Origin: Pseudomonadota bacterium
Lineage (GTDB): Bacteria > Verrucomicrobiota > Verrucomicrobiia > Limisphaerales > SXTU01
Assembly: GCA_009922615.1 (NCBI GenBank)
Contig: RFVF01000037.1
Coordinates: forward strand, 1-43,862
Length of the DNA stretch: 43,862 nucleotides
Direction: 5' to 3'
Below the pieces are notes generated by a model. That model was given only the letters and a program-made list of their open reading frames with translations. It did no database searches and was not told where the DNA came from. The translations under genes and the position numbers were made by a program. Below are positions 1-10,839 of this stretch, one piece after another (positions within the stretch are counted from its first letter, which is position 1; each line of letters starts with the position of its first letter).

Positions 1-11
1 TGCGGCTCGGC

Positions 12-1403
12 TTGAGCTTGGTGGGACTCGGACTGGCCGTCTGGTTCGGTTGGCTGGGCTATGCATTGTTACTCCGTGCGCCAGGGGCCGAGCAGTTTGC
101 CTCGGAGGAGGCGCACTTCAAATATGGCGGTCTGACCAACGAAAAAGTTCATGGGCTGCCGCTCTACATTTTTGAAGCGCTGCCGGATGTGTTTCCCGAC
201 TTGGTGCCGGGGACGAACGGCTGGCAGTCCTTCGGGCTGATTCAGGAGCCGAACCGGCCCGGCCCCATCGGCTGGTCGGTCCGGACCAATGGCTTTCCCC
301 ACCTGCTGCCCAACTGTGCGCTTTGTCACACCGCCACTTATCGTGTGCCGGGAGAAGATGCTTCGCGGCTCATCGTGGGCGGGGCGGCGTTGCAACTCGA
401 TTTCCAGGCGCTGCTGCAATTCCTGTTCGCCAGCGCCCGCGATCCACGCTTCACCGGCGGGCCTTTGCTGGCGGCGATTCAGCGCCGCCATCGGCTCACC
501 TCAAGCGAGACGGTGCTCTATCAACGGCTGATCATTCCAACAGTGGCGGGAGCGCTACACTTGGCGGAGCAGGACTTCGCGTGGATGAACCGCCAGCCCC
601 GCTCAGGCCCGGGCCGCTTCGATGCCGGGGCCATGCTGAAGTTTAATCTCCTGCGCCTGCCCTACGACGGGACCCTGTCCACCACGGACATGCTCCCGAT
701 ATGGGACCGGCGGGCGGAGCAGCGCATGTGGCAGCGTTGGACCGGCGGCGGCACCAACGTGCATGAGGAGATGCTGTTGAGTGCCGGCTCGCTGGCCGCA
801 CTGGTGCCGGGGTTGTTTGACCAGGCGAGCTTCGAGCGCTATGCGAAGTTTCTGGAGACGCTGCCGCCGCCCAAATACCCGCTGCCAGTGCAGGCGGAAC
901 TTGCTGAACGGGGGCGTGACCTGTTTTCCACCCATTGTGGAGATTGCCACGCGCCGGGGGGCAGGAGTTACGGTCGCGTCACCAGCCAGAGCGAACTCGG
1001 CACTGATCCGGAGGTTTTGCGCGCCTACGACGCCCGCACCGTAAACGCGCTGCACGCACTTGCGCAACCGCCCTTCCTATACCCGGCCCAGCAGCAGACC
1101 GACGGCTACAAGAATGTTTCACTCGCCGGGATTTGGGCACGCGGCCCCTATCTGCACAACGGTTCGGTGCCGACGCTGTGGGATTTGCTGCAACCACCGG
1201 AGCGACGTCCAACCACCTTCGAGCGAGGCGGCAACCAGTTGGACCCGGTGCAAGTGGGATTCATCAGCGAGCCCGGTGCGACCCGCCTGCCGACCGTCTT
1301 CGACACGCGCTTGCGTGGTAACAGCAACGCCGGCCACCTCTACGGCATCGGGCTGTCCGCTGCCGACAAGCAGGCGATCGTTGAATTCCTGAAAACGTTA
1401 TGA
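12..1403 (+). CDS. RoxA-like dihaem c-type cytochrome (5'-partial)
   Basis: This is an exported dihaem cytochrome of the broad BCCP/MauG/RoxA type, probably acting in periplasmic electron transfer or oxidation; the substrate is unknown. Two CxxCH haem sites are visible, CALCH at residues 102-106 and CGDCH at 309-313. The C-terminal signature LHNGSVPTLW lies at 381-390, and the second protein of the pair shares it. The N-terminus is a hydrophobic membrane anchor or signal (about residues 2-22). The frame is open to the window edge. The TTG used here is only the first possible start inside the window, so the true start probably lies upstream. Its stop overlaps the next gene by ATGA, indicating translational coupling. 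Function beyond 'dihaem cytochrome' is inference. Confidence 0.8.
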   Translation: MSLVGLGLAVWFGWLGYALLLRAPGAEQFASEEAHFKYGGLTNEKVHGLPLYIFEALPDVFPDLVPGTNGWQSFGLIQEPNRPGPIGWSVRTNGFPHLLPNCALCHTATYRVPGEDASRLIVGGAALQLDFQALLQFLFASARDPRFTGGPLLAAIQRRHRLTSSETVLYQRLIIPTVAGALHLAEQDFAWMNRQPRSGPGRFDAGAMLKFNLLRLPYDGTLSTTDMLPIWDRRAEQRMWQRWTGGGTNVHEEMLLSAGSLAALVPGLFDQASFERYAKFLETLPPPKYPLPVQAELAERGRDLFSTHCGDCHAPGGRSYGRVTSQSELGTDPEVLRAYDARTVNALHALAQPPFLYPAQQQTDGYKNVSLAGIWARGPYLHNGSVPTLWDLLQPPERRPTTFERGGNQLDPVQVGFISEPGATRLPTVFDTRLRGNSNAGHLYGIGLSAADKQAIVEFLKTL

Positions 1404-3157
1404 GCGAAAATCTCAACCCCAGCCCCAAGCCGTCTGCCAAATCCCGCAGCATGGCGATCACGGTTGCCGGCTTGATCGGCGCCGCCATGTTGATCCCCTC
1501 CGTGCGGCACGCGATCCTCGCCTTTTTCATAAAAGACGAGAAAAAGCTCGAGGCGGCTACGAAGGTCATCGAGTCGCTCATTGCCGCCGAGCTGGTCAAC
1601 CAACCGCTGCCGGGCATGAAGCCCGTCCCACCCGATTTGCACATCGTCCCCACCGGGTTCCCCGATCACCGGCTGCGCGCCACCTGGCATCGCACGCCCG
1701 AGGGAAGCGATGCCTTTCCCGTCGCCTTGTTCCGCGCGCTGACGGATCCCACGACGGGCCGCCCCATCATCGAGAGCTTCGAGCGCTACGGCCTCATTCC
1801 CGCGCCGGACGACGACACCGGGCTGCCCGTGGGCTTCTCACACATCAAGGCCAAGGACCACGACTTCGTGATGACCGGCATCAATTGCGCCACCTGCCAC
1901 TCCACGCAGATCACCTATCGCGGCCGGACGCTGCACATCGACGGCGCGCCAAACCAGCTCGACGTGGAAGCCTTCTTCCGCGGCATGTTGGGTGCGCTGG
2001 AGGGCATCTTGAAGGACGACACGGAGGAGCGCATGAAATTCATCTCCCGCTTCATTTACTACAATGCCATTGAGCTGGAGCGCATGAGGGCGGCAGGCAA
2101 GCTCGCCGCCGCGCCGCCGCCAGATACCCGGTCAGCTGCGGAGAAGCACCGCCACACGCTCGCCTTCCTCGAAGCACGGCTGCGCGGGGCGGCGATCATT
2201 ATCGAGTCCTTCGCGCACCAGACCGCTGCCGGCCCTTCCCGGGCGGATTCCTTCGGCATCATCCGCAACCTCCTCATGACCCCGGCGCTGCTGGGCGGGA
2301 AGAGCAACTTCGAGCCCATGACCGCGCCCGTCAGCATCCCCCACCTCTTCCAGTTCGGCAGCTTCACCAACCTCCACTGGGACGGCAACACCACCACCGG
2401 CAACGACCGCAATTACGCGCAGGCCATCGCGCTAGGCGCGGACTTCGATCCCAAGAGCCTCACGTCCTCGGTGCGGCCCTATGATCTCTACACGATGGAA
2501 TCCACGGGCCAGAAGCTCACGCAGCCGCCATGGCCCGCGGTGATTTTCGGCCCGCTGGACACGGCGAAAGTCGCGCGCGGCGCGGAGCTCTTCCGCTCGC
2601 AGGGGTGCGCCACCTGCCACAGCGGAGAAACCTGGACCCGGCTCGAACTCATCGGCACGGATCCGAACCGCCTCGTCAACTATGCGGTTCCGTTGCACGT
2701 CAAGGATGGGCGCACAGAATCCTACGCCACCAATCTCTACAAATCCGCGATCGCAGTGAAGGAAAAGGCCTACGCCGACAACCACGTCCCGTTGGCAGAG
2801 CAGAAAAAGATGGATGCGTGGCATTATCGCGTGGCGCCCGCCTGGCTCGAAACGCGCCAGCTCGGCTATTTCACGCGCCCGTTGCGCGGCCTCTGGGCGA
2901 CCGCTCCCTTCCTCCACAACGGCAGCGTCCCGACGCTCTGGGATCTGCTCCAGCCCGTCGAGCAACGCCCGAAAAAATTTGCTGTGGGCCACCGAGAGTT
3001 CGACCCCGTGCATGTCGGCTACACCGCCCGCCCGGAGAAGGTTGTCTGGGAGTTCGACACGGCCCTCAGCGGCAACCGCAACACCGGCCACGAGTTTGGC
3101 ACCCGCCTCACTGACACGCAGAAATGGGACCTTGTGGAATATCTTAAAACGCTTTAA
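1400..3157 (+). CDS. RoxA-like dihaem c-type cytochrome, second of a tandem pair
   Basis: This 585-residue protein is a membrane-anchored or exported dihaem cytochrome. A hydrophobic segment at about residues 18-42 is a signal or anchor. Haem-binding CATCH motifs lie at 163-167 and 403-407. A central stretch containing HLFQFGSFTNLHWDGNT (about 315-331) and a C-terminal LHNGSVPTLWDLL segment resemble RoxA-type proteins and the preceding gene. The ATG overlaps the upstream stop codon (ATGA), so the two are an operon and probably a duplicated, diverged pair. RoxA and LatA cleave polyisoprene, but these are shorter or similar and no substrate can be inferred. A generic dihaem peroxidase-like role is equally possible. 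Confidence 0.82.
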   Translation: MSENLNPSPKPSAKSRSMAITVAGLIGAAMLIPSVRHAILAFFIKDEKKLEAATKVIESLIAAELVNQPLPGMKPVPPDLHIVPTGFPDHRLRATWHRTPEGSDAFPVALFRALTDPTTGRPIIESFERYGLIPAPDDDTGLPVGFSHIKAKDHDFVMTGINCATCHSTQITYRGRTLHIDGAPNQLDVEAFFRGMLGALEGILKDDTEERMKFISRFIYYNAIELERMRAAGKLAAAPPPDTRSAAEKHRHTLAFLEARLRGAAIIIESFAHQTAAGPSRADSFGIIRNLLMTPALLGGKSNFEPMTAPVSIPHLFQFGSFTNLHWDGNTTTGNDRNYAQAIALGADFDPKSLTSSVRPYDLYTMESTGQKLTQPPWPAVIFGPLDTAKVARGAELFRSQGCATCHSGETWTRLELIGTDPNRLVNYAVPLHVKDGRTESYATNLYKSAIAVKEKAYADNHVPLAEQKKMDAWHYRVAPAWLETRQLGYFTRPLRGLWATAPFLHNGSVPTLWDLLQPVEQRPKKFAVGHREFDPVHVGYTARPEKVVWEFDTALSGNRNTGHEFGTRLTDTQKWDLVEYLKTL

Positions 3158-3294
3158 CCCGCCACAGATTCGGCCTTCCGAATCATGGCCTGCGGCACAA
3201 TCTTGACCAAAGCGCTGCCCTCGCAAGAGTTGCTGGCTGCGCCCAACCAGTGCCTTGCCAAACGTCCTTGAATCTCCCACGCTCCGGCGCACGC

Positions 3295-4191
3295 ATGAAG
3301 ATGACCTCGATGCTCCTCGGGCTGGCGATGGCTTCGGCCGCCGTTTCCGCGCACGCAGATTTCTGGCACGAGCCGCCGCGCGGTCAACCGTTGCAGTTGG
3401 AATACGACGCGGGCACAGCCTTTCTCTCCGGTTCCCGGCTCTCGCAGGGCACGGCGCGGCTGGGCAATGTCGAGTCTGTCCATTCGCACCTCGTCGCCGG
3501 GATGGCCGTGCGGGCCACGGATGATTTCACCTTCCGCGTCGCGGGAGAATACCGGCGCAACGACTTTAACCTCAGCCCTGGCGTGCCCATTCCCAAGCTG
3601 CTCGGCAATGCCGGCCTGCAGCTCACTGGCAACCTCAACCTCGTCAACAACCTCTCCCTCTGGGTCAATGCCCGCCCCGGCATCTACAGCGACTTCCGCG
3701 ATGTCCGCTGGGGATCTGTAAACGTGCCGTTCAACGTGGTGCTTGCGTGGCAGGAAAACGAGGACCTGCTCTGGCTGCTGGGAATCTATGTGGACCTGCG
3801 CGCTAACTACCCCGTGCTCGGCGGCCCCGGCGTGCGCTGGCATTTCGCGGACAACTGGACACTCAACCTCGTCATGCCCCGACCGCGTATTGAGCTGCGG
3901 GCCAGCGACAGCCTCATGCTCTACGCGGGCGGTGAACTGCGGGAAGTTTCCTACCGCGTGGCCCGCGACTTCGGCACCAAGGCCGGCAATCCTGCACTCG
4001 ACAATCAGATGATCGACTACCGCGACCTGCGCGTGGGTGGCGGTTTGAACTACAGCTTAAGCCGACACTTCAACCTGGGGCTCGAAGGCGGCTACGCCAT
4101 CGAGCGCCGCTGGAACTACTACAACGCCCGCACCCAGCTCTCCGACAACGGCTCCGGCTACGTCGCCGCCTCGGTGAACGGAAAGTTTTAG
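3295..4191 (+). CDS. Outer-membrane beta-barrel-like protein (DUF6268-like)
   Basis: A 298-residue exported protein. From the ATG at 3295 it has a clean signal peptide (MKMTSMLLGLAMASAAVSAHA, cleavage near residue 21), followed by alternating hydrophobic and polar strands rich in aromatic residues. It ends in ...VNGKF, with a terminal Phe as in many outer-membrane barrels. Longer reading from 3250 would put 15 non-signal residues in front, so I chose 3295. It resembles DUF6268-type proteins of PVC bacteria (recognition from memory). It follows the two cytochromes by 137 bp on the same strand and may work with them at the envelope, but that is inference. Confidence 0.6.
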   Translation: MKMTSMLLGLAMASAAVSAHADFWHEPPRGQPLQLEYDAGTAFLSGSRLSQGTARLGNVESVHSHLVAGMAVRATDDFTFRVAGEYRRNDFNLSPGVPIPKLLGNAGLQLTGNLNLVNNLSLWVNARPGIYSDFRDVRWGSVNVPFNVVLAWQENEDLLWLLGIYVDLRANYPVLGGPGVRWHFADNWTLNLVMPRPRIELRASDSLMLYAGGELREVSYRVARDFGTKAGNPALDNQMIDYRDLRVGGGLNYSLSRHFNLGLEGGYAIERRWNYYNARTQLSDNGSGYVAASVNGKF

Positions 4192-4271
4192 CTGGCCGCC
4201 AGGGTGCGAACTCTTCGTGAGGGCGCGCTCCACCCGAATTGCGCCGGTCTGAGCCGCCGCCGCCCGACCAC

Positions 4272-5099
4272 TCAGCCCTTCTCGATGCAGGCGTAGGCGT
4301 TGTGGTTGTGGATGCTTTCGAAGTTCTCGGCCTCGGCCTTATACCAAGTCACATCGGGATGCGCGTTCAACTTGAGCGCGACATTGCGGACGAGATCCTC
4401 GACGAAGACCGGGTTCTCGTAAGCCCGCTCAGTGACGGCCTTTTCGTCCTGTCGTTTCAGCAGTGAATACAGCTCGCTGCTCGCGCTGGCCTCGACGAGC
4501 GCGATGAGATCCTCGATCCAGACCACCTTGTCCGAGCGGATGGACACGGTGACGTTGCCGCGCTGGTTGTGCGCGCCGTATTTGGAAATCGCCTTCGAGC
4601 ACGGGCAGAGCGTGGTGACACCGACGATGACCGTCAGGATGAAGTCGATTTCCTTCCCGCTGGCGGTCGCGGCGAAGCGCGCGGTGTAATCCATCACGCC
4701 CTCCTTGCCGGTGACCGGGGCCTTCTTGGTCAGGAAGAAGGGAAACTCCATCTCCAAATGCGCCGTGTCCGCGTGGAGCTTGGCCTGCATGGCATGGAGG
4801 ATATCCTCGATGTTCTCGACGTGGACGATGGAGCCGTGGGCATTAAGCACTTCGATGAACCGGCTCATGTGCGTGCCCTTGAATTCCTTCGGTAGGTCCA
4901 CGCACATCGCGATGGTGGCGATGGTGTTCTGGTGGCTGTGGGCCTTGTCACGGATCTGGATGGGGAAACGCAGCCCGCGCACGCCCACCTTGTCGATGCG
5001 CAGCTCGCGGTGATCGCGGCCGCTCTGCACGTCGTGCAGCGGCGCCTTCGCGCGCAGGTCCTGGCCCAGGCCGGCAGCGGGGTCATTCGCTCGAATCAT
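4272..5099 (-). CDS. folE2: GTP cyclohydrolase FolE2 (type IB)
   Basis: A 275-residue GTP cyclohydrolase IB. It converts GTP to 7,8-dihydroneopterin triphosphate, the first step of tetrahydrofolate and queuosine/7-deazaguanine precursor synthesis. FolE2 features visible are the LCPCSKAIS segment with the conserved metal- or catalysis-associated cysteine, the early RxRFPI-like stretch and the C-terminal NHNAYA region with conserved His and Glu. The ATG at 5099 (MIRANDP) is preferred over an upstream in-frame ATG at 5144, because 5144 would add a non-conserved extension reaching into the opposing promoter region. It is divergent from the endonuclease-like gene and convergent with the outer-membrane gene. 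No folE1 is visible in the window. Confidence 0.93.
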   Translation of the reverse strand: MIRANDPAAGLGQDLRAKAPLHDVQSGRDHRELRIDKVGVRGLRFPIQIRDKAHSHQNTIATIAMCVDLPKEFKGTHMSRFIEVLNAHGSIVHVENIEDILHAMQAKLHADTAHLEMEFPFFLTKKAPVTGKEGVMDYTARFAATASGKEIDFILTVIVGVTTLCPCSKAISKYGAHNQRGNVTVSIRSDKVVWIEDLIALVEASASSELYSLLKRQDEKAVTERAYENPVFVEDLVRNVALKLNAHPDVTWYKAEAENFESIHNHNAYACIEKG

Positions 5100-5127
5100 G
5101 CCACAGAGTAACCACCTGTGGACGAAA
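5078..5127 (-). promoter_or_regulatory. Possible folE2 promoter
   Basis: On the minus strand, TTGCAT and TACTCT are separated by 16 bases, and TACTCT ends 5 bases before the ATG at 5099. The -10 match is weak (3 of 6), but the geometry is the same as at several other starts in this window. No Shine-Dalgarno sequence precedes the ATG. Confidence 0.3.
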
Positions 5128-5147
5128 TGCAAAACGTTCTCCACCCG

Positions 5148-5176
5148 TTGCCAATCCGCCCCGTTTGCGCTATTTC
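5148..5176 (+). promoter_or_regulatory. Promoter of the endonuclease-like gene
   Basis: TTGCCA (5148-5153) and TATTTC (5171-5176) are separated by 17 bases. The -10 ends 9 bases before the ATG at 5186, predicting a leader of only a few bases. Confidence 0.4.
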
Positions 5177-5185
5177 TGGGCTGCC

Positions 5186-6103
5186 ATGCGTCCCCGTCTG
5201 TTCCAGTTCGCGCTCTGGTTGCTGCTGGGCTTCCCGCTGCTCGCGGCCGACCAATTCAGCGTCGCGACTTACAATGTGGAAAACTTCCTCGACGGACCCG
5301 TGCCTCATCGCACCGCGAAATCCTCCGCCGCCAAGACCAAGGTGCGCGATACTCTCCTCCTGCTGCGACCGGACGTAGTCGCCTTCCAGGAAATGGGCAG
5401 CACCAATGCCTTCCTCGAACTGCGCGACTCGCTGAACACCGCCGGCCTCGATTATCCGCACTGGGAGCACATCACCGGGCGCGACACCAACATCCACGTC
5501 GCCGTCCTGAGCCGCTTTCCCATCGTCGCGCGACGGCCGCACACGAATGACAGCTTCCTGCTGAACGAGCGACGTTTCCGCGTAAACCGCGGCTTCGTCG
5601 AACTCGACCTCCAGGTTACGCCGCAGTTTCAGTTCACGCTGCTCGCCGCGCACTTGAAGTCCAAGCGCCCCGTGCCCGAAGCCGATCAGGCCGAACTCCG
5701 CGAACAGGAGGCGCTCTTGTTGCGCGAGAAAATCGACGCGCACCTGAAAGCGAAACCCAACGCTCCGCTTCTCGTCGTCGGCGACTTCAACGATACGCGC
5801 GAGGCCAAACCTGTCCGTGTTGTCATCGGTCGCGGCCGCAACGCGCTGGTGGATTTGAGGCCCGAGGAAGCCACGCGCACCACGCCCACCGCACCGTTCC
5901 AACGCCTCGGCACGAACGTGACTTGGACCTACTTCTACAATCGCGAGGATACCTACTCGCGCTTCGACTACGCGCTCGCCAACCGCGCACTTGCCGCGCG
6001 CGTCGTGCCCGAGCAGACGTGCGTCTTCGCGCTGCCGTGGTGGCGCGAGGCCTCGGATCACCGGCCGGTGCTCGTCACTTTCTCACTCGGGATGGCCAAG
6101 TGA
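5186..6103 (+). CDS. Secreted endonuclease/exonuclease/phosphatase-fold protein
   Basis: A 305-residue protein of the EEP (DNase I-like) superfamily. The ATG at 5186 gives a signal peptide (MRPRLFQFALWLLLGFPLLAA). The TTG at 5165 would only add seven residues, so it is rejected. Motifs in order are ATYNVENF near the start of the mature domain, FQEMGS (catalytic Glu for the metal), HLKSKR, VVGDFNDT (Asp-Phe-Asn) and the terminal SDHRPVL (Asp-His pair). All catalytic residues appear present. Family members cleave nucleic acids or phosphate esters such as phospholipids or inositol phosphates, and the substrate is not predictable here. Export suggests nutrient phosphate or extracellular DNA as a target. 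Confidence 0.87.
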   Translation: MRPRLFQFALWLLLGFPLLAADQFSVATYNVENFLDGPVPHRTAKSSAAKTKVRDTLLLLRPDVVAFQEMGSTNAFLELRDSLNTAGLDYPHWEHITGRDTNIHVAVLSRFPIVARRPHTNDSFLLNERRFRVNRGFVELDLQVTPQFQFTLLAAHLKSKRPVPEADQAELREQEALLLREKIDAHLKAKPNAPLLVVGDFNDTREAKPVRVVIGRGRNALVDLRPEEATRTTPTAPFQRLGTNVTWTYFYNREDTYSRFDYALANRALAARVVPEQTCVFALPWWREASDHRPVLVTFSLGMAK

Positions 6104-6229
6104 TGTAGCGGCGCTCTGTGAGTGCCGACAGGTCACACGCGACGTTCACAGACTGCCACTACAGTGGGGCCGGCATTCCGGCTTCGGCCTTTTCCAACAA
6201 GGGCGATAAAGCGCTAAGGCGCGAACGAA

Positions 6230-6255
6230 CCCGTGCCGACGATGTGCAATCGTCG
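6230..6255 (+). repeat. Solitary arm of palindromic repeat family 2
   Basis: This 26-base stretch matches the left arm of the family 2 repeat at 40524-40549 at 23 of 26 positions. Within it, CGACGAT and ATCGTCG form a 7-bp hairpin with a GTGCA loop (6237-6255). The partner arm is not seen nearby. Confidence 0.65.
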
Positions 6256-6322
6256 CATTGCGGATGGACTGCTCGGGGCAGCTTGGAACTGAACATCCAG
6301 CTTGAGTGGCTGCTTGAAGTTG

Positions 6323-6350
6323 GTGGGGCAGGCTGGAAGCGCTGACTTAC
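6323..6350 (-). repeat. Solitary arm of palindromic repeat family 1
   Basis: Read on the minus strand this begins GTAAGTCAGCGCTTCCAGCC and is nearly identical to the 'type A' arm of the 92-bp element ending at 41795. The expected 'type B' arm 66 bp away is absent, so this is a single arm or a decayed copy. Confidence 0.7.
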
Positions 6351-6578
6351 CAGGTTCGCCCTCCAGAGCCGTCGAGCGTTTGTATCTGATGGCGTTTCCC
6401 GCCGGGCTTGCATTGGGTGCCGGCAATTATCTTTGCGCACATTGGTCTGGCTTGGAATCAGGCTTGACCCTCCGTTGGCTTCCCTCTACTCACTGGCGCG
6501 TCGCCGAACAAAAACAAAGCACGGCGCGGTGTCGAAAACGGCCCCGCGCCGGCGAAAACACAGTCCACAAGACTCATT

Positions 6579-9041
<2,463 letters not shown>

Positions 9042-9064
9042 GCTTGAGTGCAACTTGACCGACG

Positions 9065-9093
9065 AAGCGGCGGCCTTGGGCCGCCGCTTTTTT
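9065..9093 (+). terminator. Rho-independent terminator of hppA
   Basis: A perfect 11-bp stem (AAGCGGCGGCC paired with GGCCGCCGCTT) with a 3-base TTG loop overlaps and runs into six T residues. It lies 24 bases after the hppA stop codon. Confidence 0.93.
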
Positions 9094-9120
9094 ACCCACC
9101 GGGCGGATCGGCCATAAGCT

Positions 9121-9149
9121 TTGACTTGCCCAGGAGGTCAACCTAGATT
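9121..9149 (+). promoter_or_regulatory. Promoter of the prenyl synthase/sigma factor operon
   Basis: TTGACT (9121-9126) and TAGATT (9144-9149) are separated by 17 bases. The -10 ends 9 bases before the ATG at 9159, so the predicted leader is about 2-3 bases. A GGAGG run lies inside the spacer, too far upstream and outside the predicted transcript, so it is not a ribosome binding site. Confidence 0.6.
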
Positions 9150-9158
9150 CCCGCCACA

Positions 9159-10205
9159 ATGCTTGCAGTCGGCAGCACACCGGTGGCCGCCCAGCCCCCC
9201 AGTTCAGCACCCGAAGAATCCCGCGCCGTTTGGAAGCGGATCGTGGAGCCGGTGCAGCCGTTTCTGGATGCGGTGTCCAAACGGCTGGAGGAACAAGTTG
9301 GCGCCTTCGATCCCGAGATTTCCGCCTACGCCCGCTACGCGCTGTCCAATCAAGGCAAGCAGCTCCGGCCCGCCTTGGTCGCCCTTGCCGCCAACGCCGC
9401 CGGGCGCACCAGCGATGACCATGTCACCCTCGCCGTCGTCATCGAGATGGTCCACCTGGCCACGCTCGTCCACGACGACGTGATGGATTCGGCGGAAATC
9501 CGCCGCCGCCGCCCGACGCTCGCAGCGAACTGGGGCAATGAAATATCCGTGCTGGTGGGCGACTGCCTTTTTGCGCACTCGCTCAAGCTGGCTGCCAGCT
9601 ATCCCACACCGGTGATCTGCCGCGCGGTGGCCTCGGCGACCAACACGGTGTGCTCCGGGGAAATCCTGCAAACGCACCGCCGGTTGAATTTTGAGGTCAG
9701 CCGGGCCGAGTATTTCAAGGTGCTGGCGATGAAAACCGCCGAGCTGTTCGCGCTCTCGTGCGAACTGGGCGCGCTGCTTTCCGGCGCGGCCGAGGCGGAG
9801 CGCGCGGCCTTGCGCGACTACGGCATGGCCTTGGGCACGGCGTATCAGATTTACGACGACTGCGTGGATGTGTTCGGCTCCGAGGCAAGCGTGGGCAAGT
9901 CCCTCGGCACGGACCTCGCCAGCGGCAAACTCACCCTGCCCATCCTCGTCGTGCTGGAACGCGCCAATGCGGAGGAAAAGACCAAGCTCCGCGAGTTGGT
10001 GCAGGCCTGGCGTCCGCATCACCTCGAAAAAGTGCTGGAACTGCTGCAAAAGCACGACGCCTTGAAGGAATCCCGCCGGGTCATCTTCCAGTATCTGGCG
10101 ACCGCGAACAAAGGCCTCGCGATCCTGCCGGAGACCGAAGGCCGCGCCGCACTGGCCGCGTTGAGCGAGTTCCTTGGGCGGCAGACCGTGGCGTTGGGTG
10201 GCTAG
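9159..10205 (+). CDS. Polyprenyl diphosphate synthase
   Basis: A 348-residue trans-isoprenyl diphosphate synthase that elongates allylic diphosphates with IPP, probably making the quinone side chain. Visible motifs are GKQLRPAL, the first aspartate-rich motif LVHDDVMD followed by RRRRPT, and the second aspartate-rich motif IYDDCVDVFG with the following GKSLGTDL. Chain length cannot be read safely; the synthase could be of the octaprenyl or heptaprenyl class. It heads an apparent operon: the sigma factor ATG lies 4 bases after its stop. ispE, which supplies the same precursor pathway, is encoded elsewhere in the window (18.7 kb, minus strand). Confidence 0.92.
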   Translation: MLAVGSTPVAAQPPSSAPEESRAVWKRIVEPVQPFLDAVSKRLEEQVGAFDPEISAYARYALSNQGKQLRPALVALAANAAGRTSDDHVTLAVVIEMVHLATLVHDDVMDSAEIRRRRPTLAANWGNEISVLVGDCLFAHSLKLAASYPTPVICRAVASATNTVCSGEILQTHRRLNFEVSRAEYFKVLAMKTAELFALSCELGALLSGAAEAERAALRDYGMALGTAYQIYDDCVDVFGSEASVGKSLGTDLASGKLTLPILVVLERANAEEKTKLRELVQAWRPHHLEKVLELLQKHDALKESRRVIFQYLATANKGLAILPETEGRAALAALSEFLGRQTVALGG

Positions 10206-10209
10206 GCGC

Positions 10210-10836
10210 ATGGCTGAAGTGTCCGCAGTTGACCCCCGCTCGGTGGAAGGCTCCCCTCAGCCGGACGACCTCACGCTCGTGCGGCAGGCCCAGGCCGGCG
10301 ATGCGAATGCCTACGACGAACTGGTCCGTCGCTATCAGCGGCAGATCTACGGCGTCGTTTACCACATGACCTCGCATCACGAGGATGCGAACGACCTGAC
10401 GCAGGAGGCATTTGTGAAAGCGTGGCAGGCGCTGAAATCCTTCAAGGGCGACTCCAGTTTCTTCACCTGGATCTATCGCATCGCAGTCAACCGCACGCTG
10501 AACCATCTCAAGCAGCGCAAATTCCGCGACGGCAAGCACGCCATGAGCCTCAACGATCTGGATGTCGAGGCCGAGCACCATCCCGATCTGGTCGCCCTGG
10601 CCTCCGACAAGACGCCGCGCCGCGCCTTGGCCCTGGAGGAATTGAAGGAAAAATTGAACGTCGCCATGCAACGGCTGTCCGAAAACCACAGAATCGTGGT
10701 GACCTTGCACGACATCCAGGGCCTGCCGCATGACGAGATTGCGAAGGTGCTGGGGTGCAACACGGCGACCGTGCGCACGCGGCTGTTTTACGCGCGCCAG
10801 CAACTGCAAGGCATCCTGTCCGACTATTTGAAGTGA
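10210..10836 (+). CDS. ECF-type RNA polymerase sigma factor
   Basis: A 208-residue sigma-70 family ECF factor. Region 2 is clear: LVRRYQRQIYGVVYHMTSHHEDANDLTQ and EAFVKAWQALKSFKGDSSFFTWIYRIAVN. Region 4 follows, with VVTLHDIQGLPHDEIAKVLGCNTATVRTRLFYARQQL forming the helix-turn-helix. The start is the ATG at 10210 (MAEVSAV); an upstream in-frame start at 10174 would lie inside the prenyl synthase gene. The next gene, a one-TM protein 3 bases downstream, is in the position of an anti-sigma partner. Regulon and signal are unknown. Confidence 0.93.
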   Translation: MAEVSAVDPRSVEGSPQPDDLTLVRQAQAGDANAYDELVRRYQRQIYGVVYHMTSHHEDANDLTQEAFVKAWQALKSFKGDSSFFTWIYRIAVNRTLNHLKQRKFRDGKHAMSLNDLDVEAEHHPDLVALASDKTPRRALALEELKEKLNVAMQRLSENHRIVVTLHDIQGLPHDEIAKVLGCNTATVRTRLFYARQQLQGILSDYLK

Positions 10837-10839
10837 TTT

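Larger units (their letters stand above)
6104..6578. other. 475-bp non-coding gap with two solitary repeat arms
   Basis: I find no convincing gene here; short open frames have no family resemblance and one would overlap the hppA start. The gap contains a lone arm of repeat family 2 (6230-6255) and a lone arm of repeat family 1 (6323-6350), each described separately. The hppA promoter should lie in the 3' part, but I see no clear -35/-10 pair. Confidence 0.6.

Noticed and set aside
9065..9093. A riboswitch or small RNA after hppA
   Set aside because: The structure is a plain terminator hairpin with a T-run.
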